From the NCBI GenBank assembly GCA_037954665.1, contig JBBMOL010000037.1, positions 2,404,501-2,468,500 on the forward strand: a stretch of 64,000 bases of DNA. Reading direction: 5' to 3'. Position numbers and translations under genes: made by a program. Of this stretch, positions 12,289-24,190 are shown in pieces. The notes below the pieces were generated by a model. It was given only the letters and a program-made list of their open reading frames with translations. It was not told the origin of the DNA and did no database searches. This DNA comes from Laguncularia racemosa (Eukaryota; Streptophyta; Magnoliopsida; Myrtales; Combretaceae). Numbering within the stretch: position 1 is the stretch's first letter; the number at the start of each line of letters is the position of its first letter.

Positions 12289-14880
12289 ATTTAGCATTTG
12301 TTCTTTGAATGGCAAAAAATAAAAAAATAAAAAAACCTTTCTTTTTGCATTATCGAGAAAAATGTTCAATACTGAAAGAACCCATTGTGGTATAGCTTTT
12401 ATAGAGGACTCATCTATGAAAAACAATACTACTAGACTATTGAATTAATTAATGTTTGAGGTAGATAAACTAACAACTATTGTAGGTATAGTGTGTCACT
12501 GATTGGAAACCCTTTTAGAGTTCATAGACACCCTATAAGCTCCTAAGTTCCCCCATCAATCAAGATAAGTATGAAGAAACTATAAACTGAGCCTCAAATA
12601 AGAATCATGACTTAAAGCATGATCCATCCCCTAGATGACAACTTTAAAGGAATCCTAAAGTTCAAAACGTCCATACAATTAAGCTAATACATCATTAGAT
12701 TCCAAGAACAAACATCTAAGAAGATGATTATTTAGAGCATGGCTATGAAAACCCACACCATGACAATCACACTAGTGACCTCACTTGACATATCAAGGTA
12801 GGACTCCCTAGATTTAATGGGGTCTTAATGTAGCTATATAGATTAGATAATTGTTATAGAGAAATATTTATTACTTTTACAGGATGCTTGAGGATCATAG
12901 GGTATGTTTTGCTAAGATGCCATTTATAGGTCAAGATAAACTATACTAGACCAATGTAGAACAATAACTTCTATGGTTAGGACAACCACCTATAGAGCAT
13001 TAGGTGAAAATGAAAATCAAGCTTTAGGAGAATATATGCTCCTTTGTCTTATCAGGATCATGGTTATCAAAATGACTATTCTACCAAGAATTGAAAAGTA
13101 CAGAATCAATAGAATTATATAAAACCGTATAAAATTAATAGAATTAGAAACTTATAGAACTATACACCAAAATCTATAATTCTCTTTAAAGTCTACACCT
13201 AAAAATTTTGCATCCATCTTTAAAAAAACATAGAATTGTATAGTTAATTTGTGATTTTAACAACCATGATCAAGATAAACTCTACTAATAGTACATCAAT
13301 CTTAGCTAGGGATCTCTAATAGTTGAGGAGTACATGGTTAGGTCTCATTAGCTTTTGATTAGGTCTAATGAGCTAGAGTCACTTGAGTTAACACTCTCTA
13401 GGTTTAAGAATGGCCTACGGCCTGACATTAAGAGGGAGCTTCATCCTCACTATGATGAGACCTTAGAATTGATCCACCAACATGTTTTAGAGATTGAAAA
13501 CTAGTTAAAACCACTAATAGGGTTTAATTCTCAAGTTTGAGAGCAAATCTCTAAGAGTAACAATCTCAATGAGAGACCTAGCAAGTCCACAGGGATTGTT
13601 CCTGTATCTTCTAAGTTTAGCAATGGTGACTCAAGATAAAAACACCAAAAGTAAGAACATAGCTGCAAAGAGTTCTAAAGTTAGTTCTAGTCAGAAGTGT
13701 TACAAATGTCATAATCATGTTCATTTTTCCTATAATTCTCTAGTTAGGAACATTTATGTAGGTGAAGGAAATTTGTTAAAAAATGATGATTATGAGGAAT
13801 TAGATCATATTCTAAAGGGTGCTAGCAATAAAGATGACATGGGCTTGAGTTATGATGAGTGCAATTTGAATATTATTATGTGTCTCATTACCTGGCATAG
13901 GAGGTAGGGTGATTGGAGATGGACTAGCATATTCTACACCTACACAAAATATAATGGTCATAACTATAAAGTGACTATTGATGGGAGTAGTAGTATAAAT
14001 GTAGTTTCACAAGTTGTGTTTAAATTAGGTCTTGAACTTGAATTACATCTTAACCTTTATAAGATAGCTTAGGTAAATAAGATCACATTACCTAGCACTC
14101 AAACATTTTCCCACATGCATAGATAAGATTTGGTGTGGCATACCATGGATAGTAATCATGTTTTTGTGTGTGTGTGTTTGACGGCCGAGGGGTGGGGGTC
14201 AAGGGGGAGAGATCTTGGTTGTATGACCTAGATGTGGTTCACTATGGTTGGATTAATACCTATGTGTTCATGCATGTTGGAAAAAAAAATTAAGCTTAGT
14301 CCTTTACTACCCAAAGAACTTAAGGTAAGCACCAATAAGGGAGCATTCGGTGACCTAGAGTAGGAGAAACCCCTTCATGTGATAAGTACAAAAAAATTTA
14401 AACTTGAGTTTAATGAAAATAATTTGAATACCTTAGGGGCTAAGGAGGTTATAGAGTCATTATCTATTATAGCTCTAAACTTACCCATAAAGGTAAAACC
14501 ATTAATTGAGAAATTAAGGACCCTTCCCTTGATGAATTTCCTAGGAGATCACCACCCATGCTTGACATTCAACCTTCCATGGACTTAGTTCATGGACCAG
14601 CCTTGCCTAGTTTACCACCTTGTAAGTTGAATCCTATTGATAATCCATAACTAAAGTAGGATACTAATGTGCACTTTGTGTTAGGTTCACCTATAGCCCT
14701 TCGGAATCATGATTTTGGTGCCTCTCACATACATAAATTGTTCTTTAATGAGATTGTTAGGGTGTATAGATTATTTAAAACCAAAATGTCAAATAGGGGC
14801 ATTAAGCTTGTGAGTTATTTTTGGAAGACACTATGGATAATGGGAATTGGACAATATAATATAAAGAGAAGAGGATAGTA
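12289..14880 (+). pseudogene. Collapsed Ty3/gypsy polyprotein (gag, protease, then integrase)
   Basis: Decayed gag-pol of a plus-strand gypsy element. Gag: SRFKNGLRPDIKREL and ELIHQHVLEIE (13394-13504), then a zinc knuckle CYKCHNHVHFSYN (13698-13739) with the last Cys lost. Protease: about 13959-14080 has VTIDGSSSINVVSQVVFKL, where an active enzyme would carry D-S/T-G. The late protease landmark WLYDLDVVHYGW is near 14214-14250. From about 14590 the text jumps from the pre-RT linker (GPALPSLPP-like) to the integrase core (LFFNEIVRVYRL and SYFWKTLW, 14660-14850). RT, RNase H and the integrase zinc domain are therefore deleted. Stops and frameshifts are frequent. No function can remain. Confidence 0.75.
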
Positions 14881-17149
14881 CAATTTTTTTGTACCACACT
14901 TGGTGCATGCAATATTAGACAAGAATTTTATAATATATATTATTTTGCAGTACACAAAGAGGGAAATACATGTAATTTGTCAATGATTTAAGAACTATAA
15001 AGGTTATTTTTAAAAGTTCAAAAAAATATTTATTTTTTATTGTGAAATAAGTTTTTATACTATAAAATATATGACATAAATATTCTAATTTTAGTCTAGT
15101 TCTTCAAGAGATTTTTTATCTAGAAATTTAACCTATTATGCAAACCAAATAATAGATTAAAAGATTTATCTATAAGAATATGACAATCAAATAATACCTA
15201 AAATATGCATCTCATTCATTTCAGGAGATGACAAAATTTTCTTATGCAGCTACTTGTTGGACATGTAGATTCACCCAGGTTGAGTTCCAAATTTATTGTC
15301 TTTACTCTTTATTGAGGAGTTAGAAATGTTCTAGTTAGGATTTTCAGTATCTCCTTCTTGAGAAGAAGTATTTGAAGATAAATCTGTTGGAACTCATCCG
15401 TTAGTTGATTGAGTGTATCTGGATGTATTAGACGTAGGAGCTCCTCTTGCTGTGACTACATATATGTTATCTATTATCGTATCTTATCACTTATAAATGA
15501 AAGAAAGAAATAAAAAGTAGAATATAAAATTAAAGATTTTTTTTTTTTTTGTAAATAATGATGTATAATAGGAAGATTCTAAAATGCAACCACATCCTCG
15601 GTAAACCAATTTTTGCTGAACGCCCGCAAATCTCTTTGGGGGAGAACGTTCCTTGTAGGATTATGCAACTTTTATTTATTTATTTATTTTTAATTTGGCC
15701 AAAAAAATGGTTACATTGTTGTATTGCTATAAATTCCTCGAAGTTGTGCAATATGTCATATAATTATTGTTTGTTGGATTGTTTAAAAGTAAGACCCTTA
15801 TTGAAGTTTTAAATAAATATTATTTATATTTTTTAATATTGAAATGCATTAAAAAATAAAAAAAGCAAAATATTGCTTCATTCCGCATTTTAACAAATTG
15901 TAGAGAAAGGGTGCAGTTACTTCAACATGGTCTTGTCGATTGTAATCTTAATTATAATACATCTACTTGCAATGTACGCACTTACGTCGGGATGATGTAA
16001 AAGTTCAATGACCTAACCATTTCTCGTACAGGGGCATCCATCATCCTACGCACATTTGCATGGAACGTGGGAGACCAGACTCTCCAGCATGCAAACAACC
16101 AAACAATATTGACAACTTAACTCACGTAAGGAAATCATTGGTTCAATTAAAAGACAATGTCAATGGTCTTATAGTATATAAACAAATCAAATTAAATAAA
16201 ACTGAACAAGTAGTATATATTTAAGTTTTACATATGATATATATATATAGCATATATCTAAAAGTGATAGTTAATTTACACATATTATTAAACATATAAA
16301 TATCTGAAGAATCTCACTTATAAATATCCTAAAACATTTGCTAAAAATCTAAAAGAAAAAAATTCATGCACTTTAAAAAAAATTAAAAGGATTTTATTCT
16401 TTTATTAAATGGTTGAATCACACCATTTTCCAAGTTCGATTTTGCTAACATTTTAATTCTAATATTTTTGCCAACTATATTTTATAAACATTGGATTCTA
16501 CTTCTCTCTCTTTTTAATTAGTTTAATTATTTAATTATTTATTGGAGCTTTTAATTATAGTTATCATTTTTCCTTCTTAATTTTAAAAAAATATTAAATT
16601 ATAAATACATCCCCTTATGTTTACTTGTATACATTTGGTTCCCTTGTCATTGAAATCATCCATTAAAACCCTTAAATCTTAAAAAAAATGTACTTATAGA
16701 CCTCAAAATAGACATGTAATAGTAAAAGTGTACACTTTTTAAAGGTTTGGAGGTCTAAATGTATGATTTCTAAAATGAGGGGACTTAGAACACATGGAAA
16801 AAAAATATAAAAAGATGTATTTATAATTTATTTTTTTAATTGAAAATCTTAATACCATATAGATCTCTATCAATATTTTCCATATCATAAATGGGTGTAG
16901 CTATCACATCCAATTCTATATTATTAATAAAATTAATGGCAACACAAATTTTTAGGCCATGCCAAGAAGTTCTCCTTTTCAAACCAAAATTTCTTAGAAC
17001 AAATCAAAAGCGATGTAATTTTCATGCTTTAAATATGATGCCCTTCGTTAGGAGACTAGGTCATAACAAGCTGCCACTGAAGCAAAACTAATACAAAATC
17101 ACGATACAGGACGTGTTTTCAATTCCAACTTCACTGTTCCCTTTTTCTA
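14881..17149. other. AT-rich intergenic DNA
   Basis: No protein motif, RNA gene or complete repeat recognised. There are many poly-A and poly-T runs and a short TA run near 16230-16250. The segment immediately before 17150 would be the promoter and leader of the aldo-keto reductase relic, but I cannot point to a convincing TATA box. Confidence 0.5.
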
Positions 17150-17154
17150 AGTTC

Positions 17155-18054
17155 AGGTTATAAAATGCCACTTCTAGGCCTTGGAACTTCTGGACAACTA
17201 CCACCTCCTAATGTCTTAACATCCATCCGAGGACGCCATCGAGATTGGCTACCACCATGTCGTCACGGCAGCCCTCTATGACCGTGAAGAATCAGTTGGC
17301 CGAGCTATGACGGAAGCACTTAGACGGGGCCTAATTAAAAAGTCGAGATGAATTGTTTGTCACATCCAAGCTCTCAATGGCTGATTCTCATCATGATCTT
17401 GCTCTAACATCTATCAATAACACACTCAAGTAATAATTAACTACAGACACATTAATTTTAAGTTTACTTGATTCTTTTCTTAATTTTAGTTCACTTTCAT
17501 TTAAAGCTAACTTTTATAAATATACTATTCTGTGATTAATAGGAAATTGGGGCTGGAGCATGTCGACCTTTATTTAATTAATTGGCCTATGAGACTTAAA
17601 AAGAACCCTTCCCTTATCTACTGCATATATCATAAACCTAGTCTATCAATGATGCAATTATCTTTTCATTTACAATTGCCCAAAGAATCTTATTGGAAAT
17701 TTGTATACCCCAGTTTTTTTCTTCAAGAAAATTTTTGCATCAGCTAAGTACCTTACATTATTTTAAGAAATATAATAGAAGCATAGCGCAAAATCGTCAA
17801 ATGACGATTATGTTATGAGGGAATGAAAAATTGAACTTCAAATCTAATAATTCAATTTCGGGTGGAAATAAATGTGGCACGGCAGCAAGAGAAATTAGGA
17901 GAATACTGCAAAGGGAAGGGGATTCATGTGGGTGCATGGTCTCCATTGGGACGGAATGGAGCACGTTGGGGTTCCTTGGCAGTAATGGAAAGCCCGATTG
18001 TCAAAGAGATAGCAGAGTCCAGAAATGAAAGCATTGAGTAATGATTCTCCATCG
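17155..18054 (+). pseudogene. Aldo-keto reductase exons 1-3 (broken, AKR4-type)
   Basis: Relic of an NADPH-dependent plant aldo-keto reductase of the same type as the exon at 2064. Exon 1 (about 17160-17430) opens with KMPLLGLGTSG, then shifts frame twice: [19 protein letters not shown], then [18 protein letters not shown]. Exon 2 follows an AG at 17540 and reads KLGLEHVDLYLINWPMRLKK. Exon 3 (about 17873-18030) contains QQEKLGEYCKGKGIHVGAWSP followed by NGARWGSLAVMESPIVKEI. Catalytic tetrad: Asp of the usual DTA is Val (VTA), Tyr is kept (LY), Lys is kept (TSKL), and His of IHWP is Asn (INWP). Besides the frameshifts, the enzyme would therefore be dead. No last exon follows; caulimovirid sequence takes over. 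Confidence 0.85.
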
Positions 18055-19752
18055 AATGGGTTAGAGTTAGACTCAAGTTATGAATCTTACTTAGATCAAG
18101 AGGGGCAGATTTTCTCTATTCTAGAAAGCAACCAGGCATCAAGTGAAAATCCTCCAATCCTAATGGTCAAAAGCAATGAGGATGAGTAGATAAAATCTAA
18201 GACATCTGACCTTAGGTCTATTATTACAAAAAGGAGGCCACCTAAAGGAACAATGATATTTACCATATATTCTATACTCACAATGGTTAGAGAGGCTACA
18301 AGTGTTTCACTCATGGTTAATGACAAGAGCATTAACACAACTCAATCACTTTAAAGTGCTAGCAGAATTTGTCTCCAAATTTACTGGGATTTTGAAATAT
18401 TGGTGAGCCACAGTCTCTAAACGAGAATAACTTATCTTCCGGAACCAAACAGATTTTAGTCAAAATATTAGAACATTACATTAGTTTCTATTAAGAAACC
18501 CTAAAGATTTAAGAGAATTAAAGAGGAAAGCATTCTATAAGAGGAAATGTTGCTCCTCTAATAAAAAAGACTTAGAACAACGTTACAACAAAATGGTCCT
18601 ATTCTATCAACTTGGAATAGATTATTTTCTCAAAACCCATATTCCTATCCTCTACTCTAGAACCCCTAGTTAAGAGGGTAGAAAGGATCCTTAAACTCAA
18701 GAATCATAGTCATAGACGTACTTGTTGGAGAGATACAACAAACTTTGCATCTTGTCCTAGAAGATGTATGTGAAAAAATGCAAATTCTTAAGGATTATAT
18801 CAAAGGAGGCAAGATCCTTGACAAGATGTGTAAGAGTTTAGACCTATTCATTAAGTGTAAGCATTCCCTCAAGGATTGTACCTACTCATCTAAGAAGAAA
18901 AAGCATTTTAGGAGAATCTCATAATAGAAAAGGAGACCAACCAAGTGAAAACACTCTCGAAAAAAGAATAGAAAGGGAAAAAAACCTTTTTGTTTTCTCT
19001 ACAATAAAATAGGACACCTCATGTCTTAATCCACATTCTCACAAGTATACTAAACCAATCCTTGTGATTGCTTTCATTGACATAGGAGCAAGTGAAAGCA
19101 TCTTGGATCTATAAATATTACCAAAAGAATTATGAAGTGCATACACAAGGACCTTTCTAACAAATAATTCAAGGTCCACTTAAAGAATAAGCCCATCAAT
19201 ATTCAATTTTTCCTAAATTGCTTGATAATTACTTCAATCCTTAGATTAAAATTGCCCAACAAAGACATTGTGATCGAATGGGGCATACTTTTATAGATAC
19301 CATAGCCAAAGATCTATCTTGATGACATAAGATAAAAGTACTTCAAGCCATATATAGATGTTCCTAGATTTTATGCTATGAAAGGATTAACAATGCTAGA
19401 AATTGTAAAAAAAATGAAGCAAGAAGTTTGTGCAAAAAATCACACCAAATTCCTCAAGAAATGTGATCATCCACTTTTGAGGAACAATGAATTCTTCATA
19501 AGACTCAATCTTAGAAAGAATAAAGATATCAAACCTATCATAGCCAGCTACGCAAGCAAAAATCTAAAACATGCCAAATTGGCTTAACAAGAATGCTAAG
19601 AGCTTTTACAGCAAGGGTTAATAGAACCATCAGATTCTCAATAGGTTTGCAAGGCCTTCTAAGTGAACAAAAGGGTTGAATGAGCCTACGGAAAGCTCAG
19701 GCTAGTAATTAACTATCGACCCCTTAATCACTTGTTACAAGAAAATCACTAT
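18055..19752 (+). pseudogene. Endogenous caulimovirid (pararetrovirus) fragment
   Basis: Old, heavily broken piece of a plant dsDNA reverse-transcribing virus, or a very close relative, in genome order coat protein, protease, RT. Seen: a lysine-rich stretch and zinc-knuckle-like region with its cysteines largely lost (about 18940-19025), and a protease signature FIDIGAS (19069-19089), where Asp is kept and Thr/Ser is Ile. A pre-RT segment lies at 19378-19587, and the first RT motifs are around 19600-19735 (ELLQQGL, LRLVINYRPLN). The match breaks off at 19752, before the catalytic YxDD box, so RT is incomplete. There are many in-frame stops. A gypsy origin is the main alternative, but the VNK...GKLRLVINY arrangement is typical of caulimovirids. 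Nothing here could be infectious. Confidence 0.7.
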
Positions 19753-19879
19753 GGATTTTTTTTATATATAATTTAATATTTTAAAATAAACCCACTAAAA
19801 GTAAATATTATTTTTTAAATTAAATTTTAAAAAAGTATTTACATAAATTAAGTATTAAAAAGTCTTAATGGATAGCGAC
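19753..19879. other. Short AT-rich spacer ending in the Athila-like target site
   Basis: Holds the left target-site duplication GCGAC at 19875-19879. Otherwise AT-rich and featureless. Confidence 0.7.
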
Positions 19880-21451
19880 TGATCCACGTAAAAAGAGATA
19901 TAAAATGAGCGTGAATAAATACCGGCAAGTGTATCGGATCGGATCAAGTAATATAGTGAGAGAAGAGTGTCGAACCACGGAGATTAATTAAGTAATAGAC
20001 GTATATCAATTTCTACTATTATTTAGGTAATGATATTTGATGAGATCAAATGTGAATGAATTATACTAAATGCGCAAAAAGGGAATTGTGTTTGAAAAAT
20101 GATGAATTGATGGTGGGAAATAGAATCCACCCTAATTCTACTAATTATATTGCCTTCATGTTATAATAACTCATAGCTATATGGATTTTCACAAGAAATT
20201 GACAAAACCTTAATCCTTTATCAAGTTTTAAAGTATCATAACCCCAATTTGATTTACTAGCTCCCACTAATTTAAATCAATGGAGGATTCTAATTCACAA
20301 TCATAAATTTCCCAATTATATGATTGCCTAATATCTTTAAAATAATTTCTCCTAATCCCTTAGTGAAAAATTTAATAAAAATATTGCATGAAACACTTAG
20401 GTCAATTTCTAATAAAATTCAATAACGCTGCTTTCGCATGAATTATTAAATCTTACTTAGGAATTCCTGATAAAACCTAAATTTCTCTTTCGAGTCATTT
20501 ACATTCCTATGCATTGATTTCAATTACAAAATACAATTCATAACAGGACTTCTTATATGAAAATTCCGTATATCTATATGTCCTATAACATGAATACAAT
20601 GATCATTTTAGTTTGAATTATGGCTTCATCCTGTTTCCCACAAGGATGATTTAGAACATTATGGAGTAGATTGCATAAGAACAATTGAAATAAATAGGTG
20701 CAATGGAATTCGTATTGAATAACAAGAATAAACTAATAAATGGCATAAAAGAAAATAAAGTAAATGGAACAATTGCTATAATCTTCAAGAGTTTGTAGAA
20801 CTTCAATCTTCCGAAATGATACCTAGACTTCTTCAATTGAAAGCAAACTTCAGCAAAATAACATTTTTCTTCAAACTAAAACTTGGAATAACATGAAATG
20901 TAAAAGAATTAAAGAGAATATAAAATCCTAAAGTTCCTAAGGGAATTCTAATGATTCAAAAGAAAAACAAAGGATCAAAACAAGGATGCTAAAACAAAGG
21001 GATGCTAAACCAAGGCTCTACACACAGGGGCCTATTTATAGATCCAAAGAGGAGGAGGATAAGGTTGATTTGATGAGGAATTTGTCAGCAAATTAATTAA
21101 GATAAATTTTGGAGAGATTTTTGCAATGGATATCCGAATGACCAATGTAGGTCGACTCAAGGCCGGCAGCTTTGATGCCTTATGAGGCTGGTTTAATGTT
21201 GGCCGGCTCAAGGTTGGCGCCTTTGATAGTAAGTCGGCCTAAGGCCGGTGGCCTTCAATGCAATCCTCTGCTTCGCTTCTTTAATTTTGTGGAAAACTCC
21301 TCTAATTAACTTGTAATTTACTTTTGGGTCCTCAAAACCTGAATTTTCACAATAAACCCCATTAAATATCATTTCTTTATATTTTCTTATAATATTGAAA
21401 TAAATTTAATATAAATCCAAAAGAAAATATAAGTATAATGTGATCTTATCA
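19880..21451 (-). repeat. 3' LTR of Athila-like element
   Basis: 1572 bp, paired with 28200-29781. The GC-rich part at about 21150-21262 repeats GGCCGG/TCGGCTCAAGGC motifs, unlike the AT-rich rest. In minus-strand reading a TATA-like CTATAAATAGG lies near 21031-21042. Confidence 0.93.
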
Positions 21452-21470
21452 ACATCCCCACACTTGAACT
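21452..21470 (-). other. Polypurine tract of Athila-like element
   Basis: Minus-strand reading is TTCAAGTGTGGGGATGT directly before the 3' LTR start. This is the plus-strand primer for reverse transcription. A second tract of the same kind lies at about 22490-22512. Confidence 0.8.
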
Positions 21471-22811
21471 TTTGCTTGTCCTCAAGGAAAATAATTGAAT
21501 TAAATAAGAGAGATCCATCATTGAACTTCTGGTGCCCATTGTTCTGACCATACTGAAACTTGTAACTAGTATATCTAGTTGAAATTTAGTAGTTAATCTA
21601 AATACAATAGATTTTTAATCCCAGTGTTTAACAATCAAAAGAAAAATACTTAGTCCATAAGGAAAAACATTCATTTAAACTTCATTGGTTATTAGCAAGT
21701 ATAATCTCCCTCAATTTTACTTCTCTAAACAAGATAACAAAAGTGAAAGCATGTGGTATCCATTTTTTTTCCTAGAATTTCTCCCATTTAAATTAGTCTT
21801 TATTTCACTTATTGTCCTATATTCACATTTTTTTTTATTTGCCTTAATTGACAGCGAGTGAGACTTCACTCTTCTGAGGGACCAAAGCTCGCCCATGTCA
21901 ACCTGGCTTTCATTAAGGTACTAAATTTTTGCTTTTCCGCCCTTCTCGTTATTATGAGTTCATTGAGTCGGCACATCTTAGGCTCATCGCCTAAGTGACC
22001 AGGTTTTAAAGGGACCCCTACGAACTCTTCCTCACACTAACATTTAAGATTGAATACTCTTAACTCACTTTCCTGAGTCATTAGAGTAAAGGCTCTTTTT
22101 CTTTTTCTTTTTCTTTTTCTTTTTTTTTTTTAAGGGATCACTAAGTAAAATATTTCCTTTACCTCTTTCACTAGGTGTTAAGGTATTCTCAAAGAAATTT
22201 CAAGAGAAATTTATCCCAACCAATTTTTCCTTGAAGTAAACTTGCTTGTTTTTTCAACTTAAGGACTCAATCTCAAGTTCAAAGGCTAAACATAGGGTAA
22301 ACCCGTTCTCTAGAGATTTTACTATTAAATTTTAACTATGTAAACTAGTCACAACAGTTGGCGAGTGGGGCATCAATCTAAGTCAATTTCAAGATTTCAT
22401 TGATGATTAAACACTTAAGGACATAAATAAAGCATGGGAATTGTAAGCTCATGATGTGTGCAATCAATCATTATACTTTTACATTTATAATCCCTTCCCC
22501 ACACTTAAATTGGACAATGTCCTCATTGTTCCTATCAATAGCACAAAATTAAGGAAAAGAATGTCAATGCAAAAATTGAAACACTAGTACTTCCTTGGTG
22601 TAAAATTGTTCATCAGCAAGAAAATTCCTCCTAAAATGTTTGTCATCCTTGGAGTGTCTTGAATGCACCGACGGCTCTTATCCAGCCTTGAATTAGGGTT
22701 TTTTTTTTTATATATATCAACGAAACTAAAACACTATTGTATATACTTATTGAGCATGGGTTGTCTCCCAAGAAGCACTTAGTTTATAGTCGCTAGCCCG
22801 ACTTTTCCAGT
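21471..22811 (-). other. Non-coding region between integrase and 3' LTR
   Basis: About 1.3 kb with no ORF, where some Athila relatives carry an env-like gene. A second purine tract (minus-strand AATTTAAGTGTGGGGAAGGG, about 22490-22512) follows GGACATTGTCC, and a (CTTTTT)n run lies at 22091-22130. The same arrangement, GACAATGTC then AAGTGGGGG then about 1.1 kb then AAGTGTGGGGG, is seen in the LARD at 49015-50130. Confidence 0.7.
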
Positions 22812-24190
22812 TCAAGTTCTTGAATCTCCTAAATCCATAGTTGTAGCATTTCTATCAACATGTTCCCCTTCATAGTAATGTTTGAGAAGATAACTGTTTA
22901 CTTTGAAAGTACGGTTGTCTTCTACTTTCAACTCAACTACACCATAAGGAAACACATTAACAATTTCAAATGATCCAGACCATCGTGATTTCAACTTACC
23001 TGGGAACAGCTTCAAGCGGGAGTTGTATAGTAAGACCTTTTGACCAGGGAAAAATTCTCGCCTCACGATGTTCTTATCATGCCATCGCTTTGTTCGTTCT
23101 TTGTAAATTTTGGCATTTTCATATGCTTCTTCACTCAATTCAGCCATCTGATTTAGTTGAAGCAATCTTTTTTCACCTGCAACTTTCTCATCAAAGTTAA
23201 GGTATTTAATAGCTCAGTATGCCTTGTGCTCGAGCTCTACTGGTAAGTGACACGATTTACCAAAAACAATCTTGTATGGGGACATTCCTATAGGGGTTTT
23301 AAACGCTGTTCTATAAGCCCATAGTGCATCATCGATTTTTAAAGACCAATCTTTCCTGGATGCATTGATAGTCTTTTCTAGAATTCGTTTAATTTCCCTA
23401 TTGGATACCTCAACTTGTCCACACGTTTGTGGATGATAAGGGGTGGCAATTTTGTGAGTAACTCCATATTTTAATAATAATTTCTCAAATTGCCTATTAC
23501 AAAAATGTGTTCCCCCATCACTTATTATAGCTCTAGGTACTCCAAATCTCGAAAATATATTCTTTTTCAAAAATTTAATGACAACCCTGCTGTCATTAGT
23601 TTGTAGAGCAACTGCCTCTACCCATTTCGAAACATAATCAACAGCTAAAAGAATATATTTGTTTGAAAAAGAAGCGAAAAGGACCCATAAAGTCGATTCC
23701 CCAAATGTCAAAAAGCTCAATTACAAGTATATTATTTTGTGGTAATTCGTGTCTTCTAGAAATGTTGCCAGTCCTTTGACATTGAGCACAAGATATGATG
23801 TAGTTCCTGCAATCACTGAACATCCTGGGCCAATAAAATCCACATGATAAAATTTTAGCTGCCGTTTTTTCTACACCAAAGTGACCTCCTACCTCTCTAG
23901 AATGACAATGTTGTATAATGCTAAGCTGTTCACTTTCAGGTACGCATCTTCTAATTATTTGGTCAGCACAATTTTTAAAGAGATATGGTTCATCCCAAAA
24001 ATAAAACTTCACATCATATAAAAATTTCTTTTTCTATTGGTAGGATAAACCATATGGAGTGATTTTGCTAACTAAATAATTAACGATATCAGCATACCAA
24101 GGTAATCCTTGGACTTCTACTACATGCAATTGTTCATTAGGGAACTTTTCATTAATAGGTGAATCAAAACAATTAGATTCCAGATAGGAT
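22812..24190 (-). pseudogene. Integrase region of Athila-like element
   Basis: Integrase inserts the element's cDNA into the host genome. The HHCC zinc domain is complete (HCHSREVGGH, then CAQCQ, about 23745-23920). In the catalytic core, the first Asp is in GIDFMGPF, the second in IISDGGTHF and the Glu in QVEVSNREI, so the DDE triad is kept. A frameshift near 23690 separates the first Asp from the rest. A TGG-to-TGA stop at 23214-23216 (after HKAY) separates the core from the C-terminal domain (22812-23165), which carries the lineage motif LFPGKLKSRWSG. Upstream, an in-frame stop near 24035 lies in the RNase H-integrase linker. Confidence 0.9.

Noticed and set aside
2064..18054. One aldo-keto reductase gene with very long introns
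   Set aside because: The last exon lies upstream of exons 1-3 on the same strand, and exons 1-3 are frameshifted.
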